NCBI RefSeq assembly: GCF_900141755.1
Contig: NZ_LT670844.1
Coordinates: 3,658,001-3,722,000 of the forward strand
DNA length: 64,000 nt
Direction of reading: 5' to 3'
DNA from: Bradyrhizobium lablabi
GTDB taxonomy: Bacteria > Pseudomonadota > Alphaproteobacteria > Rhizobiales > Xanthobacteraceae
Every line of letters begins with the position of its first letter. The stretch's first letter is position 1. The position numbers and the translations under genes were made by a program. The notes under the pieces were generated by a model. It ran no database searches. It had not been told where the DNA came from and worked only from the letters and a program-made list of their open reading frames with translations. Positions 25,895 through 36,075 of the stretch are shown piece after piece.

Positions 25895-26305
25895 TTACAG
25901 CGCTTTCGTAAACCAGTGACGCGTCACGCCGCCGGGATAGCCGTCGAGTGTACCGAACTCTTCATAGCCGCAGCCGCGGTAGAATCCGGGAGCCTGGATG
26001 CTCATGGTGTCGAGATAGGATCGCACGGCGCCAAACCGCCGCGCCTCCTCCTCGATCTTTTCCATCAACGCCGTCCCGTGCCCCTTGCCGCGAAACCGCT
26101 CCTCGATCCAGAACAACTGGATGAACAAGACGGTCATCCAGACCTCGCCGACAATGCCGCCGACGATCGCGTCGTTGTCACGCAGCGAGATGGCGAAGCG
26201 GCGATATTTCTGCTTCCCCAATTTCTCGCCATTATAGCGGATCAGCCCGCCAAGCACCGCGCGCTTGGTTTTTCCAATCGTGCGCTCAGTGGTGATTGCC
26301 GGCAT
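25895..26305 (-). CDS. GNAT family N-acetyltransferase
   Basis: The 136-residue protein shows the GNAT core: a beta strand leading to [27 protein letters not shown], which contains the RGKGHGT acetyl-CoA pyrophosphate loop (Q/RxxGxG/A), and a later [18 protein letters not shown], where family members have GFY...GF. The acceptor is unknown. It sits between cobS and cobT with gaps of four and eight bases, so it is almost certainly co-transcribed with the chelatase subunits. Confidence 0.87.
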   Translation of the reverse strand: MPAITTERTIGKTKRAVLGGLIRYNGEKLGKQKYRRFAISLRDNDAIVGGIVGEVWMTVLFIQLFWIEERFRGKGHGTALMEKIEEEARRFGAVRSYLDTMSIQAPGFYRGCGYEEFGTLDGYPGGVTRHWFTKAL

Positions 26306-26309
26306 CGCA

Positions 26310-27308
26310 TCAGCTCAAGGCCACGTTCACCGAGGATTCCGCAAGCTCCGCATTGAAGCAACGCTGATAGAATTCGGCCACCAACGGCCGCTCCAGCTCG
26401 TCACACTTGTTGAGGAAGGTGACGCGGAACGCAAAGCCGATATCGCTGAAAATCTCGGCGTTCTCGGCCCAGGTGATCACCGTGCGCGGGCTCATCACCG
26501 TCGACAAATCGCCATTGGCGAAGGCGTTGCGGGTGAGGTCGGCGAGCCGCACCATCTTGTTGACGATGTCGCGGCCCTCTTGCGTCCGGTAGTGATGCGC
26601 CTTCGCCAGCACGATCTCGACTTCCTCGTCATGGGCGAGATAGTTCAGCGTGGTGACGATCGACCAGCGGTCCATCTGGCCCTGGTTGATCTGCTGGGTG
26701 CCGTGATAGAGCCCGGAAGTATCGCCGAGGCCTACCGTATTGGCGGTCGAGAACAGCCGGAACGAGGGATGCGGCTTGATCACCTTGTTCTGGTCCAAGA
26801 GCGTCAGGCGCCCCGAAACTTCCAGCACGCGCTGGATCACGAACATCACATCGGGCCGGCCGGCATCGTACTCGTCGAACACCAGCGCGATATTATGCTG
26901 CAGCGCCCAGGGCAGGATGCCGTCGCGGAATTCGGTGACCTGCTTGCCGTCCCTGACGACGATGGAATCCTTGCCGACCAGATCGATACGGCTGATATGG
27001 CTGTCGAGATTGACGCGCACGCAGGGCCAGTTCAGCCGTGCGGCGACCTGCTCGATATGGGTCGACTTGCCGGTGCCGTGATAGCCCGTGACCATGACGC
27101 GGCGGTTCTTGGCAAAGCCCGCGAGAATGGCCAGCGTGGTGGCGCGGTCGAAGCGGTAATCCGCATCGACATCAGGCACATGCGGGTCGACTTCGGAATA
27201 GGCCGGCACCTCGAGGTCGCTGTCGATGCCGAATACCTGCCGCACCGACACCTTCATGTCGGGCAAACCGGCGGGCTCCTCAATTTTGGTCATGGCGGCG
27301 GTCGTCAT
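26310..27308 (-). CDS. cobS: cobaltochelatase subunit CobS
   Basis: I place the start at the ATG at 27308, preceded by a good ggagg box; the open frame continues upstream to about 27587 but without family sequence. The 332-residue product has the AAA+ motifs of CobS: Walker [10 protein letters not shown] (about residues 75-83), Walker [11 protein letters not shown], and the sensor region [19 protein letters not shown]. CobS hydrolyses ATP to drive cobalt insertion with CobT and CobN. cobN is not in this window. Confidence 0.95.
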   Translation of the reverse strand: MTTAAMTKIEEPAGLPDMKVSVRQVFGIDSDLEVPAYSEVDPHVPDVDADYRFDRATTLAILAGFAKNRRVMVTGYHGTGKSTHIEQVAARLNWPCVRVNLDSHISRIDLVGKDSIVVRDGKQVTEFRDGILPWALQHNIALVFDEYDAGRPDVMFVIQRVLEVSGRLTLLDQNKVIKPHPSFRLFSTANTVGLGDTSGLYHGTQQINQGQMDRWSIVTTLNYLAHDEEVEIVLAKAHHYRTQEGRDIVNKMVRLADLTRNAFANGDLSTVMSPRTVITWAENAEIFSDIGFAFRVTFLNKCDELERPLVAEFYQRCFNAELAESSVNVALS

Positions 27309-27693
27309 CAATCCTCCGAGGTCCCGGGCGTTCCCGAAACCAGATTTGCGATATGGCTTACGGATGGGTGCTCCTTGGAACCTATCAGAGAGCGAGGGTT
27401 CGCAGAAGCCCGCGGTCCAATCAAAGTTCCGCTGCCTTATCATCAAGATAGGCACGGGCCACGGTTTTTGGAAGGCTGCCCTGCGAATCACGCCATGCTT
27501 TCGCGAAGACAATCGGGGCTTCTTTGATGGTTGCGGCCATTTGACCCCATTCCCTCCGACTGGTGTTCCCATTCCGGTGTTCGCCACTACATCTTGAAAG
27601 CGTCCGTGGAGGAAGGTTTCTGAACCCCCTCACCCGCCGCGAGTTATGTTAGGTCTCCGCCGAACCGGACCCCCACGCCAGCCCAGGATTTTT
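27309..27693. other. spacer between cobS and the DedA gene
   Basis: These 385 bases hold divergent promoters. I looked for a cobalamin riboswitch ahead of cobS and saw no B12-box-like sequence. A 39-codon minus-strand frame (27421-27540) is listed separately as a weak candidate. Confidence 0.4.
27421..27540 (-). CDS. possible small protein upstream of cobS (weak)
   Basis: A 39-codon frame begins with ATG at 27540 after a purine-rich ggaggg stretch 13 bases ahead and encodes [18 protein letters not shown] and a basic-acidic tail ending DDKAAEL. No family is recognised, and the composition is not decisive. It could be a chance frame within the cobS leader. Confidence 0.25.
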   Translation of the reverse strand: MAATIKEAPIVFAKAWRDSQGSLPKTVARAYLDDKAAEL

Positions 27694-28371
27694 GTGACTT
27701 CCTTCATCGATCCATTAATTGCGTTCGTCTCGGCAAATCCGTGGCTTGCCTATATGACGATATTCTTGGCCGCCCTGCTGGAGGCCGTACCGGTGTTCGG
27801 TTCGGTGATTCCGGGCTCGACCATCATCCTGGCGCTAAGCGCGCTGATCCCGGGCGGCGAGTTGAAGCTTGAATGGGTTCTGGTGGCGGCCGCAGCCGGC
27901 GCCGTGCTCGGCGACGGATCGGCGTTCTGGATCGGACATCGCGCCCAGCGCGAAATCCTCTCTTCCTGGCCGCTGTCGAATTACCCGCGCCTGATCGCGC
28001 AGAGCGAGGCTTTCTTTAAGCGCTGGGGCGTAATGGCGGTGTTCTTTGCCCGCTTCGTGCCGCCGATCAGGGCCTTTGTGCCGATCACCGCTGGCGCTCT
28101 CGGGATGCCGCCGTCGCGGTTTTATCCCGTCAACATCGCCGCGATCCTGTTATGGGCGCCCGCCCACGTGCTGCCGGGCGTGGTGGCGGTGTCGGCGTTG
28201 CACCACTACGCCGGCATCCCCCATCATGCCGGGATCGCCAAGCACGTCTGGATCCTGGCGGTGATCGGCGGCGCGCTGATCGTCGCGCTGGCGACCTGGA
28301 CCATCCGCCGGCGGCATGGCGGCGGCGTGATCGAATCCGCGACCGAGCCGGTCCGCAAGAAGACCGGCTGA
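27694..28371 (+). CDS. DedA family membrane protein
   Basis: I start at the GTG at 27694, with aggat just ahead, giving 225 residues. The SNARE-associated (DedA/VTT) domain shows GSVIPGSTIILALSALIP, then the region from GDGSAFWIGHRAQRE to FFARFVPPIRAFVPITAGALGM, with the conserved FxRFxPxxR motif. Several hydrophobic segments place it in the inner membrane. DedA proteins are proposed lipid scramblases/flippases recycling undecaprenyl phosphate or phospholipids. The C-terminal tail is basic. Confidence 0.9.
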   Translation: MTSFIDPLIAFVSANPWLAYMTIFLAALLEAVPVFGSVIPGSTIILALSALIPGGELKLEWVLVAAAAGAVLGDGSAFWIGHRAQREILSSWPLSNYPRLIAQSEAFFKRWGVMAVFFARFVPPIRAFVPITAGALGMPPSRFYPVNIAAILLWAPAHVLPGVVAVSALHHYAGIPHHAGIAKHVWILAVIGGALIVALATWTIRRRHGGGVIESATEPVRKKTG

Positions 28372-28419
28372 GAATACTTCCGTCGTCCCGGCCTTGAGCC
28401 GGGACGCCTTGTTGCGGAC

Positions 28420-28626
28420 TCATGCGGTCCGGTACAGCACCCGGAATTGCGGCGGTACCGGATTGGCCATGATCTGGGCTTCCACCGGCAGGATCGCGAT
28501 CACCTGGTCGGCGGAAATGCCGCGCTCGATCAGTTTCGAGTTGAGCGCCTCGATCTTGGCCTCCGTGAACATCTCATCGACGACGTTGGCGCGGTTGGAA
28601 AGCGGAGCAGTTTGGGGGGCAGCCAT
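28420..28626 (-). CDS. small conserved-looking hypothetical protein
   Basis: The 68-residue protein (from the ATG at 28626; a TTG at 28632 is closer to the aaagga box and could be used) reads MAAPQTAPLSNRANVVDEMF, continuing with EALNSKLIERGISADQVIAILPVEAQIMANPVPPQFRVLYRT. It is soluble, with helical composition and no known domain. It lies downstream of katA on the same strand but beyond a strong palindrome, so it is probably expressed separately. Confidence 0.6.
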   Translation of the reverse strand: MAAPQTAPLSNRANVVDEMFTEAKIEALNSKLIERGISADQVIAILPVEAQIMANPVPPQFRVLYRTA

Positions 28627-28661
28627 GATCAATTATTCCTTTCAGCTGAAAATGCTTTGCT

Positions 28662-28715
28662 GAAGCATGATCCGGAAAAGCGCAGACCGATTTTCCGAAG
28701 ATCATGCTCAAACAG
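28662..28715. repeat. RPE-like hairpin between katA and the small ORF
   Basis: The arms gaagcatgatccggaaaa and ttttccgaagatcatgctc pair imperfectly around a short cgcagaccg centre. This motif is widespread in rhizobial intergenic regions as I recall it. Confidence 0.8.
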
Positions 28716-28724
28716 AAAGAGAAA

Positions 28725-28760
28725 GTTGGAGTCTGGTTCAACGTTGAACCAGACTCCAAC
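28725..28760 (-). terminator. perfect 36-bp palindrome, probable katA terminator
   Basis: The arm gttggagtctggttcaac is followed directly by its exact reverse complement. On the katA transcript it comes five bases after the stop and is followed by a pyrimidine-rich run (tttctctttctg), which fits a Rho-independent terminator. Confidence 0.75.
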
Positions 28761-28764
28761 CTAT

Positions 28765-30237
<1,473 letters not shown>

Positions 30238-30336
30238 TGGTATTCTCCTTTGGGGGGACGAGGCCGGGAAACTAGGGAGGGTTGCCGATCAGGTCCAATC
30301 GTATTAATAGTGGTTAAAGATAAGAAAAACTGATCT
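30238..30336. promoter_or_regulatory. katA-oxyR divergent promoter region
   Basis: The 99-base spacer contains an A+T-rich stretch with atag at about 30308 and ctat at 30334-30337, elements that resemble half-sites of OxyR operators, though spacing is not ideal. The divergent arrangement implies one shared operator controlling both genes. Confidence 0.5.
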
Positions 30337-31251
30337 ATGATCTCGCTGAAACAACTCAGATATTTCGAAGCCGTCGCCCGTTTGAAACATTTCGGCAAGG
30401 CGGCGGAACAATGCGCGGTGACCCAGCCGGCGCTTTCGATGCAGATTCAGGAACTGGAAAAAGAGCTCGGTGTGCAGTTGATGGAGCGCAGCCGGGGCGG
30501 CGTCATGCTGACCGAGGCCGGGCGTGAGATCGCCCGGCGTGCCACCAAAATCCTGGCGGAAACCCGCGACATCGTGGATTTCGCCCGCCGGCAGGGCAAT
30601 ATCCTGGCCGGGCCATTGCATTTGGGCGTGATCCCCTCGGTGGCCCCTTATGTTTTGCCGGCGCTGTTGCCGCTGGTGCGCGACCGCTATCCCGATCTCG
30701 ATCTGCATCTGCGCGAGACCCAGACCCATCATCTCGTCGACGAACTGCTCGACGGCGGGCTCGATCTGCTGTTGCTCGCGCTTCCGGTGGAGAATCCGGA
30801 AGTCGAAACCATAAAACTGTTCAACGACCGCTTTTTGCTGGCGATGCCCAAATCGCGGCGGATCTCGAACCGGATCCGGGCAACGCCTGATCTGTTGCAG
30901 CAGGATCGCCTGCTGCTGCTGGAAGAAGGCCACTGCCTGCGCGATCAGGCGCTGTCGTTCTGTAACCTGCGCCGCGTCGACAACATCGACACTTTTGGCG
31001 CGTCCAATCTGTCGACCATCGTCCAGATGGTGGCCAATGGGCTGGGCATGACGCTGTTGCCGGAACTGAGCATCAAGCTGGAATGCCGCCAGGACGATAT
31101 AAGACTGATGCGCTTTACCGACCCGCAGCCGCGCCGCGTCGTGGGCCTGGCGTGGCGGCGAAGCTCGCCGCGCAAGCGGCATTTTGTCGAACTCGGCAAG
31201 CTGATTATTTCGGCGACGTCGGGTCAGATGAAGGATTCGGAGAGGGTGTGA
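30337..31251 (+). CDS. oxyR: hydrogen peroxide-inducible activator OxyR (LysR family)
   Basis: The 304-residue protein has a LysR-type helix-turn-helix at residues 1-60 (LKQLRYFEAVARLKHFGKAA) and the OxyR-specific redox loop EEGHCLRDQALSFC with Cys200 and Cys209, equivalent to Cys199 and Cys208 of E. coli. Oxidation joins these cysteines and switches on target promoters. Divergence from katA makes that gene the likely main target. The start ATG lies inside the putative operator, so autoregulation is expected. Confidence 0.94.
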   Translation: MISLKQLRYFEAVARLKHFGKAAEQCAVTQPALSMQIQELEKELGVQLMERSRGGVMLTEAGREIARRATKILAETRDIVDFARRQGNILAGPLHLGVIPSVAPYVLPALLPLVRDRYPDLDLHLRETQTHHLVDELLDGGLDLLLLALPVENPEVETIKLFNDRFLLAMPKSRRISNRIRATPDLLQQDRLLLLEEGHCLRDQALSFCNLRRVDNIDTFGASNLSTIVQMVANGLGMTLLPELSIKLECRQDDIRLMRFTDPQPRRVVGLAWRRSSPRKRHFVELGKLIISATSGQMKDSERV

Positions 31252-31259
31252 TTTTCTTC

Positions 31260-31382
31260 GTCGTCCCTGCGAAAGCAGGGACCCATGACCACAGGAGTTA
31301 GTGGTTGGAAGAAAGTCGTCGAACAGCGTCTCTCAAAACAACCGCCGCGGCGTATGGGTCCCCGCTTTACGCGGGGACGACG
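31260..31382. repeat. REP palindrome, family D (copy 1)
   Basis: Arms gtcgtccctgcgaaagcagg ... cccgctttacgcggggacga, with acccat / atgggt next to them. Relatives: 40095-40217, 61508-61626, 63882-63998. It separates the convergent oxyR and J-domain genes. Confidence 0.9.
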
Positions 31383-31393
31383 AGAGTGAGCAG

Positions 31394-32050
31394 CTAACCC
31401 GCGCGCACCACCGTCTTCAAATAATTATACGCCTTGATGATCTCGATCAGGCGGTCCTCCGTCGAGCGGTCGCCGCCATTGGCGTCGGGATGGTGCTGCT
31501 TCACCAGCGCCTTGTATTTGGCTTTCACGGTTTCCAGCGTCGCGTCCGTGCCGAGCCCCATCACCTGCAGCGCCTTGCGCTCGGCGTTGAACACCTTTCG
31601 GGTTTCCGCCTTGGTTTCAGTGCCCGCACCGGGGCCAGGCCGCCAGCGGCCGCGGCCGTTGAGCTCGCTGAACATCGAGAACGGATCGGCGGCGCCTTCA
31701 AGATCGGCTTCGGCGTTGCCCTTGCCTCTTTTGGCTGAGGTGTTGGCGCCCATCTTCCAGGTCGGACGATGGCCCGTCAGCGCGTCCTTCTGGTAGCGCG
31801 CGACTGCGTCGGCATTCATGCCCTGGAAGAAATTATAGGACTGGTTGTACTCGCGGACGTGGTTCAAACAGAAATGCCAGTATTCCTTGTCGTTGGTCCG
31901 GCCCTTGGGCGCGCGGTGCGGCCCCTTGTTCTTGCATTCCGGCCACTCGCACATGGCGGACGCCTCGCGCGCGGCCGCCTGCTGCTTCGCACTCAGCTTG
32001 TTGGGCTTGATGCGGATGGAGTCGAAGAATTTGGATGAATCGATCGGCAT
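31394..32050 (-). CDS. J-domain-containing protein (DnaJ-like co-chaperone)
   Basis: The 218-residue protein has a C-terminal J domain (ALQVMGLGTDATLETVKAKYKALVKQHHPDANGG) with an intact HPD motif near residue 190, and lacks the Gly/Phe and zinc-finger parts of DnaJ. The N-terminal part has two Cys (MCEWPECKNKG) and the conserved YWHFCLNHVREYNQSYNFF stretch, known from alphaproteobacterial J proteins. It should stimulate an Hsp70. It is divergent from bolA, a pairing conserved in rhizobia. Confidence 0.9.
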   Translation of the reverse strand: MPIDSSKFFDSIRIKPNKLSAKQQAAAREASAMCEWPECKNKGPHRAPKGRTNDKEYWHFCLNHVREYNQSYNFFQGMNADAVARYQKDALTGHRPTWKMGANTSAKRGKGNAEADLEGAADPFSMFSELNGRGRWRPGPGAGTETKAETRKVFNAERKALQVMGLGTDATLETVKAKYKALVKQHHPDANGGDRSTEDRLIEIIKAYNYLKTVVRAG

Positions 32051-32157
32051 GGCTGACTATGACAACGCAATACGAAAAGCTTCAAGTCTTGACATTGCGA
32101 AACCTTCTACTTCGATACGCCATTGACGCGCCGCAGTCATCGCCGTAAGCCGCCGCC

Positions 32158-32427
32158 ATGAGCACGAAAGACATTATCACCAACAAGTTGCGTGAAGCTT
32201 TCACCCCGGAAAGCCTCGAGGTGAAAGACGAATCACATCTGCATGAAGGCCACGCCGGCCACCGCCCCGGCGGCGAGACGCACTTTCGGGTTTATATTGT
32301 ATCGCCGGCCTTCAAAGGGAAGAGCCGGGTCGAGCGCCACCGCATGATTAATGTTGTTCTCGCTGCGGAACTGGCCGGAAGCGTGCACGCCTTGGCGCTT
32401 CATGCGCAGGCGCCAGGGGAAGGCTGA
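32158..32427 (+). CDS. BolA family protein
   Basis: The 89-residue product has the BolA fold: an N-terminal helix, LEVKDESHLHEGHAGH, then THFRVYIVSPAFKGKSRVERHRMINVVLAAELAG, with the conserved FxGKSRVxRHRxV core and the His residues that share an Fe-S cluster with monothiol glutaredoxins. It acts in the cytoplasm in iron and cluster regulation. It stands alone, divergent from the J-domain gene, and is followed by a REP element. Confidence 0.93.
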   Translation: MSTKDIITNKLREAFTPESLEVKDESHLHEGHAGHRPGGETHFRVYIVSPAFKGKSRVERHRMINVVLAAELAGSVHALALHAQAPGEG

Positions 32428-32452
32428 GATTCTACCGTCGTCCTACCTAACC

Positions 32453-32624
32453 GTCATGCCCCGCCACCGGGTCTCGCCTTCGGCGAGCCCGATGACAGGC
32501 TCCGGCGGGGCATCCAGTAATCCGAGGCAATGAGGCTAGAGCTGAGATGCCGCGGCGTACTGGATCGTCCGCTGGAGCCTGTCATCGGGCGCGCATTCGC
32601 GCGACCCGTTGGCGGACGATGACA
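32453..32624. repeat. REP palindrome, family C (copy 3, with inner insertion of family-B-like sequence)
   Basis: Begins gtcatgccccgccaccgggt and contains gcatccagtaatccg and tactggatcgtccgc; it also carries gatgacaggctccg and gagcctgtcatcgggcgcgc, which are seen in family B elements. At 172 bp it is longer than the other copies, so it looks like a compound element. Confidence 0.8.
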
Positions 32625-32664
32625 GCTTTGAATGCTTCCAGCACCTCATTTTAGGAAAACTAAG

Positions 32665-33972
32665 CTAAAACGCCGTCCCCGCGCGCTTCGGCTTTTTCTC
32701 CTCGACCTCGGCCTCGCGCGCCACCGGCACGATGCGCAGTGCGGTGATGCGGTTGCGCTCGCGGCGCAGCACGCGGAAGCGGAAGCCGTGGAAGGTAAAA
32801 CTCTGGCCGCGCTCCGGGATCGAGCGCGCCTCGTGGATCACGAGGCCGGCGACCGTGGTCGCCTCTTCATCCGGCAGATGCCAGTCCATGGCGCGGTTGA
32901 GATCGCGGATCGGCACCGAGCCGTCGACCACGACCGAGCCGTCGGGCTGGGCGCGGACCCCGGCCACCACCACGTCGTGCTCGTCGGAAATGTCGCCGAC
33001 GATCTCTTCCAGGATGTCCTCCAGCGTCACCATGCCTTCGACTTCGCCGTATTCGTCGACCACCAGCGCGAAATGGGTCTTGCGGCGGCGGAAGGCTTTC
33101 AGCTGTTCGGAAACCGGGCGCATTTCCGGCACGAACCAGGGCGGCAGCGCGATGGTCGAGACATCGATCGAGGACGTATCGCCGTCGGAGGCGCGGATCG
33201 CGCGCAACAAATCCTTGGCGTGCAGCACGCCGATGATGTTTTCCGGCTTGTCGCGCCACAGCGGAATCCGGGTGTATTCGGTGGCCAGCACCTCGGCTAC
33301 CAGCTCTTCGGGCGGCAGGTCGGCATTGATCATCACCATTTCGGTGCGGTGAACCATGACATCGGAGACCTGCAGCTCGCGCAGATCCAACAGCCCGCCG
33401 AACATGTCGCGATCGTGCTTTTCGACGCCGCCTTCGTGATGCAGCAGATCGACCGCGCCGCGCAACCGTTCGGTCGGCGACAGGATCGGCTGGTTGGCGC
33501 CGATCTTGATGCCGAGCAGTTTCATCAGCACACGCACGATCGCCTCGATCACCGTCAGCAGCGGCCCGAGCAGATAGACCATCACCTTCATCGGCCGCGC
33601 CACCAATAGCGCCACCCGGTCCGGCGCGTTGATGGCAATGGTCTTCGGCAGCACCTCGGCGAAGATCACGACCAGCACCGTCATGACAGCGGTGGCGTAG
33701 AGCACGCCGACCTCGCCGAACCAGGCGGTAAAGATGCCGGTCGCGAGCGCCGAGGCGCCGATATTGGCGATGTTGTTGCCGAGCAGCAGCGCCCCGATCA
33801 TCCGCTCCCGCATCGCAAACAGGCTGGAAACCACGGCGGCCTCGCGATTGCCCTGCTTGGTCAATCGCAGCATGCTCGCGCGCGAGGCGCCGGTCAGCGC
33901 GGTCTCGCTGGCGGAGAAGAACGCGGAGACGAACAGCAAGGCAATGACAATCGAGAATGCAAACCAGTCCAT
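32665..33972 (-). CDS. HlyC/CorC family protein (DUF21, CBS pair, transporter-associated domain)
   Basis: The 435-residue protein has an N-terminal DUF21/CNNM membrane domain with four hydrophobic segments (about residues 1-140, including SAFFSASETALTGASRASM), a pair of CBS domains (DVMVHRTEMVMINADL and HFALVVDEYGEVEGMVTLEDILEEIVGDI), and a C-terminal CorC_HlyC domain. Members move magnesium or other divalent cations or regulate transporters. It is downstream of aroB on the same strand by 14 bases, so probably in the aroK-aroB operon. Confidence 0.9.
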   Translation of the reverse strand: MDWFAFSIVIALLFVSAFFSASETALTGASRASMLRLTKQGNREAAVVSSLFAMRERMIGALLLGNNIANIGASALATGIFTAWFGEVGVLYATAVMTVLVVIFAEVLPKTIAINAPDRVALLVARPMKVMVYLLGPLLTVIEAIVRVLMKLLGIKIGANQPILSPTERLRGAVDLLHHEGGVEKHDRDMFGGLLDLRELQVSDVMVHRTEMVMINADLPPEELVAEVLATEYTRIPLWRDKPENIIGVLHAKDLLRAIRASDGDTSSIDVSTIALPPWFVPEMRPVSEQLKAFRRRKTHFALVVDEYGEVEGMVTLEDILEEIVGDISDEHDVVVAGVRAQPDGSVVVDGSVPIRDLNRAMDWHLPDEEATTVAGLVIHEARSIPERGQSFTFHGFRFRVLRRERNRITALRIVPVAREAEVEEKKPKRAGTAF

Positions 33973-33986
33973 GACCGGGCCATCAC

Positions 33987-35135
33987 CTAGGGTTTGCTCG
34001 CAAGCTTGTGAGCGAGAAAATCGCGAACCACAGCCGGCTCGACATCTGATGTAATGACCGCCCTGCCCACCGCCTGCAGCAGAATAAAGGTCAGCCGGCC
34101 GCGCTTCACCTTCTTGTCCTGCGCCATCAGCACCATCAGCGCGTCGGCATCCGTCAACCCTTCCTGGGCAAATCCGGCGATATCCTGCAGATGGGTCGGC
34201 AGGCCCACCTCGGCAAGGTGATGTTTGACGCGCGCCGCCTCAGTTTGCCCGATCATCCCGAGTTCCGCGGAAAATTCCGCCGCCAGCACCATGCCGACGG
34301 CAACGCCCTCGCCATGGAACAGCCGGTCGGAAAAGCCGGTCGCGGCTTCCAGCGCATGACCAAAAGTGTGGCCGAGATTGAGCAGCGCTCGCTCGCCGGT
34401 CTCGCGCTCGTCGCGCGCCACGATCGCGGCTTTGGCCCGGCAGGAGGTGGCGATGGCGTGTTCGCGCGCGCTACCGCCTGAAAAAACATCGGCGTGGTTG
34501 GCCTCCAGCCAGGCGAAAAACGCTTCGTCGCCAAGCACGCCGTATTTGGCGACTTCGGCGTAACCGGCGCGGAACTGGCGCGGCGACAGCGTGTCGAGTA
34601 CCGCGGTGTCCGCGACCACCAAAAGCGGCTGATGAAAGGCGCCGAGCAGGTTTTTGCCCTGCGGCGAATTGATCCCGGTCTTGCCGCCGACCGAGGAATC
34701 GACCTGCGCCAATAATGACGTCGGCACCTGCACGAAATCGACGCCGCGGCGCAGGATCGCCGCCGCAAAGCCCGCGAGATCGCCGACCACGCCGCCGCCG
34801 AGCGCGATCACCAGATCGTTGCGCTCGATTTTTGCCGAGATCAGCGCCTCACAGACCCGCTGCAGGCCATCATAGGTTTTCGAGCCTTCGCCTTCCTCGA
34901 CAATGATGCGCGAGGTGGCGATACCGGCCGCCGCCAGCGAGGCTTCGGTCTGCTCCAGCCAATATTTAGCGACATTGCGGTCGGTGACGATGGCGGCACG
35001 CGCGCCGGGACGCAACGCGGCGACGCGCGCACCCAGCGATGGCAAAACGTCGCGGCCGATCACGATGTCATAGGCACGATCGCCGAGCGCGACATCGACG
35101 GTAACGGAATCCGAATGTTTCAGGGGCGCGGTCAT
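33987..35135 (-). CDS. aroB: 3-dehydroquinate synthase
   Basis: From the ATG at 35135, which overlaps the aroK stop (ATGA), the product has 382 residues. It shows NAD-binding EEGEGSKTYDGLQRVCEALISAKIERNDLVIALGGGVVGDLAGF and the zinc-binding NLGHTFGHALEAATGF and HGEGVAVGM regions. It converts DAHP to 3-dehydroquinate in the shikimate pathway. The aroK-aroB pair is translationally coupled and is followed by the CorC-like gene. Confidence 0.96.
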   Translation of the reverse strand: MTAPLKHSDSVTVDVALGDRAYDIVIGRDVLPSLGARVAALRPGARAAIVTDRNVAKYWLEQTEASLAAAGIATSRIIVEEGEGSKTYDGLQRVCEALISAKIERNDLVIALGGGVVGDLAGFAAAILRRGVDFVQVPTSLLAQVDSSVGGKTGINSPQGKNLLGAFHQPLLVVADTAVLDTLSPRQFRAGYAEVAKYGVLGDEAFFAWLEANHADVFSGGSAREHAIATSCRAKAAIVARDERETGERALLNLGHTFGHALEAATGFSDRLFHGEGVAVGMVLAAEFSAELGMIGQTEAARVKHHLAEVGLPTHLQDIAGFAQEGLTDADALMVLMAQDKKVKRGRLTFILLQAVGRAVITSDVEPAVVRDFLAHKLASKP

Positions 35136-35746
35136 CGTGTGGCGCCCAAGGTCGGCGACGGCGGCAACAGAAAGGTGTGCAGCGCGTCGATGCATTCATC
35201 GACGATCTTTTCGTGCGGCACGTCGCGCGACCAGATCGTCAGATCGGCGCATTGATAGACCGGCTCGCGTTCCCTCAAGAGCCGCCCGGCGGTCGCTTCG
35301 GGGTCCTCGGTTTGCAGCAACGGACGGTCGGCCCGGCGCTTCACGCGTTTCATGATGATATCCACATCCGCCTTGAGCCAGATCGATACGGCCTTGTCGC
35401 GAATGCGGCTGCGGGTCTCCTCGCGCATGAACGCGCCGCCCCCGGTGGCAAGCACGGCAGGGCCGCCTTCGAGCAGCCGCGCAATTACCCGAGATTCGCC
35501 ATCCCTGAAATAGGGCTCGCCATGGACCGCGAAAATTTCGGGGATCGTCATACCCGCGTGGGCCAGCTCGATTTCGCCGTCCGCGTCCAGGAACCGCAGC
35601 CCCAGCCGTCCCGAAAGCCGCCGTCCGATGGTGGTCTTGCCGGCGCCCATCATGCCCACCAGCACGATCGAACGCTTTCCCAGCGCCGCTGATATCTCGG
35701 CTTCCTGGGACGGGCGACCGCTGGCCGGAATGGCTGGTTCAGGCAT
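35132..35746 (-). CDS. aroK: shikimate kinase
   Basis: I use the ATG at 35746 (MPEPAIPASGRPSQEAE), giving 204 residues; the frame stays open upstream to 35884 with Gly/Ser-rich sequence that does not look like kinase. The P-loop is GMMGAGKTTIGRR, the shikimate-binding residues lie in LRFLDADGEIE and ATGGGAFMREE, and the lid Arg lies in KRRADRPLL. It phosphorylates shikimate at O3. The stop overlaps the aroB start. Confidence 0.92.
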   Translation of the reverse strand: MPEPAIPASGRPSQEAEISAALGKRSIVLVGMMGAGKTTIGRRLSGRLGLRFLDADGEIELAHAGMTIPEIFAVHGEPYFRDGESRVIARLLEGGPAVLATGGGAFMREETRSRIRDKAVSIWLKADVDIIMKRVKRRADRPLLQTEDPEATAGRLLREREPVYQCADLTIWSRDVPHEKIVDECIDALHTFLLPPSPTLGATR

Positions 35747-35912
35747 CTCAAATGGCTCGACGCCTGCGGAATTGCGGCGTTCCGCGCCACCTATACTACC
35801 CCCGCCGATACCGTTGCCAGAGAGACTTGCAACGGATGGGCGAACATGTTGGTAGTCCGTCCCGGCCATCCCACATGAATTCAATGGTTAATTCGCCGCC
35901 TGAGGCTCCGAG

Positions 35913-36059
35913 ATGCCCAGCCTGTTCCGCTTTCTGACGGTGGTCGCTGTGATCGTCGGGATCGTCTATGGCGTGATCTTCGCGCTGGCCAATTTCGTCA
36001 ACCCGAAACCGCGGGAAATGACCGTCACCATCCCCGCCGACAAGTTCCTCAAGAAATAG
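35913..36059 (+). CDS. small single-pass membrane protein, 48 residues
   Basis: This short gene reads MPSLFRFLTVVAVIVGIVYG then VIFALANFVNPKPREMTVTIP and ends KFLKK. One hydrophobic helix spans residues 6-28, followed by a short polar tail. It has gaggctccgag upstream. It lies 16 bases ahead of xerD in the same direction and I recall similar small proteins between aroK and xerD in rhizobia. Function unknown. Confidence 0.7.
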   Translation: MPSLFRFLTVVAVIVGIVYGVIFALANFVNPKPREMTVTIPADKFLKK

Positions 36060-36075
36060 GCGGTAGGGTGGAGGG

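Noticed and set aside
27309..27693. Possible cobalamin riboswitch ahead of cobS
   Set aside because: No B12-box-like sequence or expected pairing seen on the minus strand.
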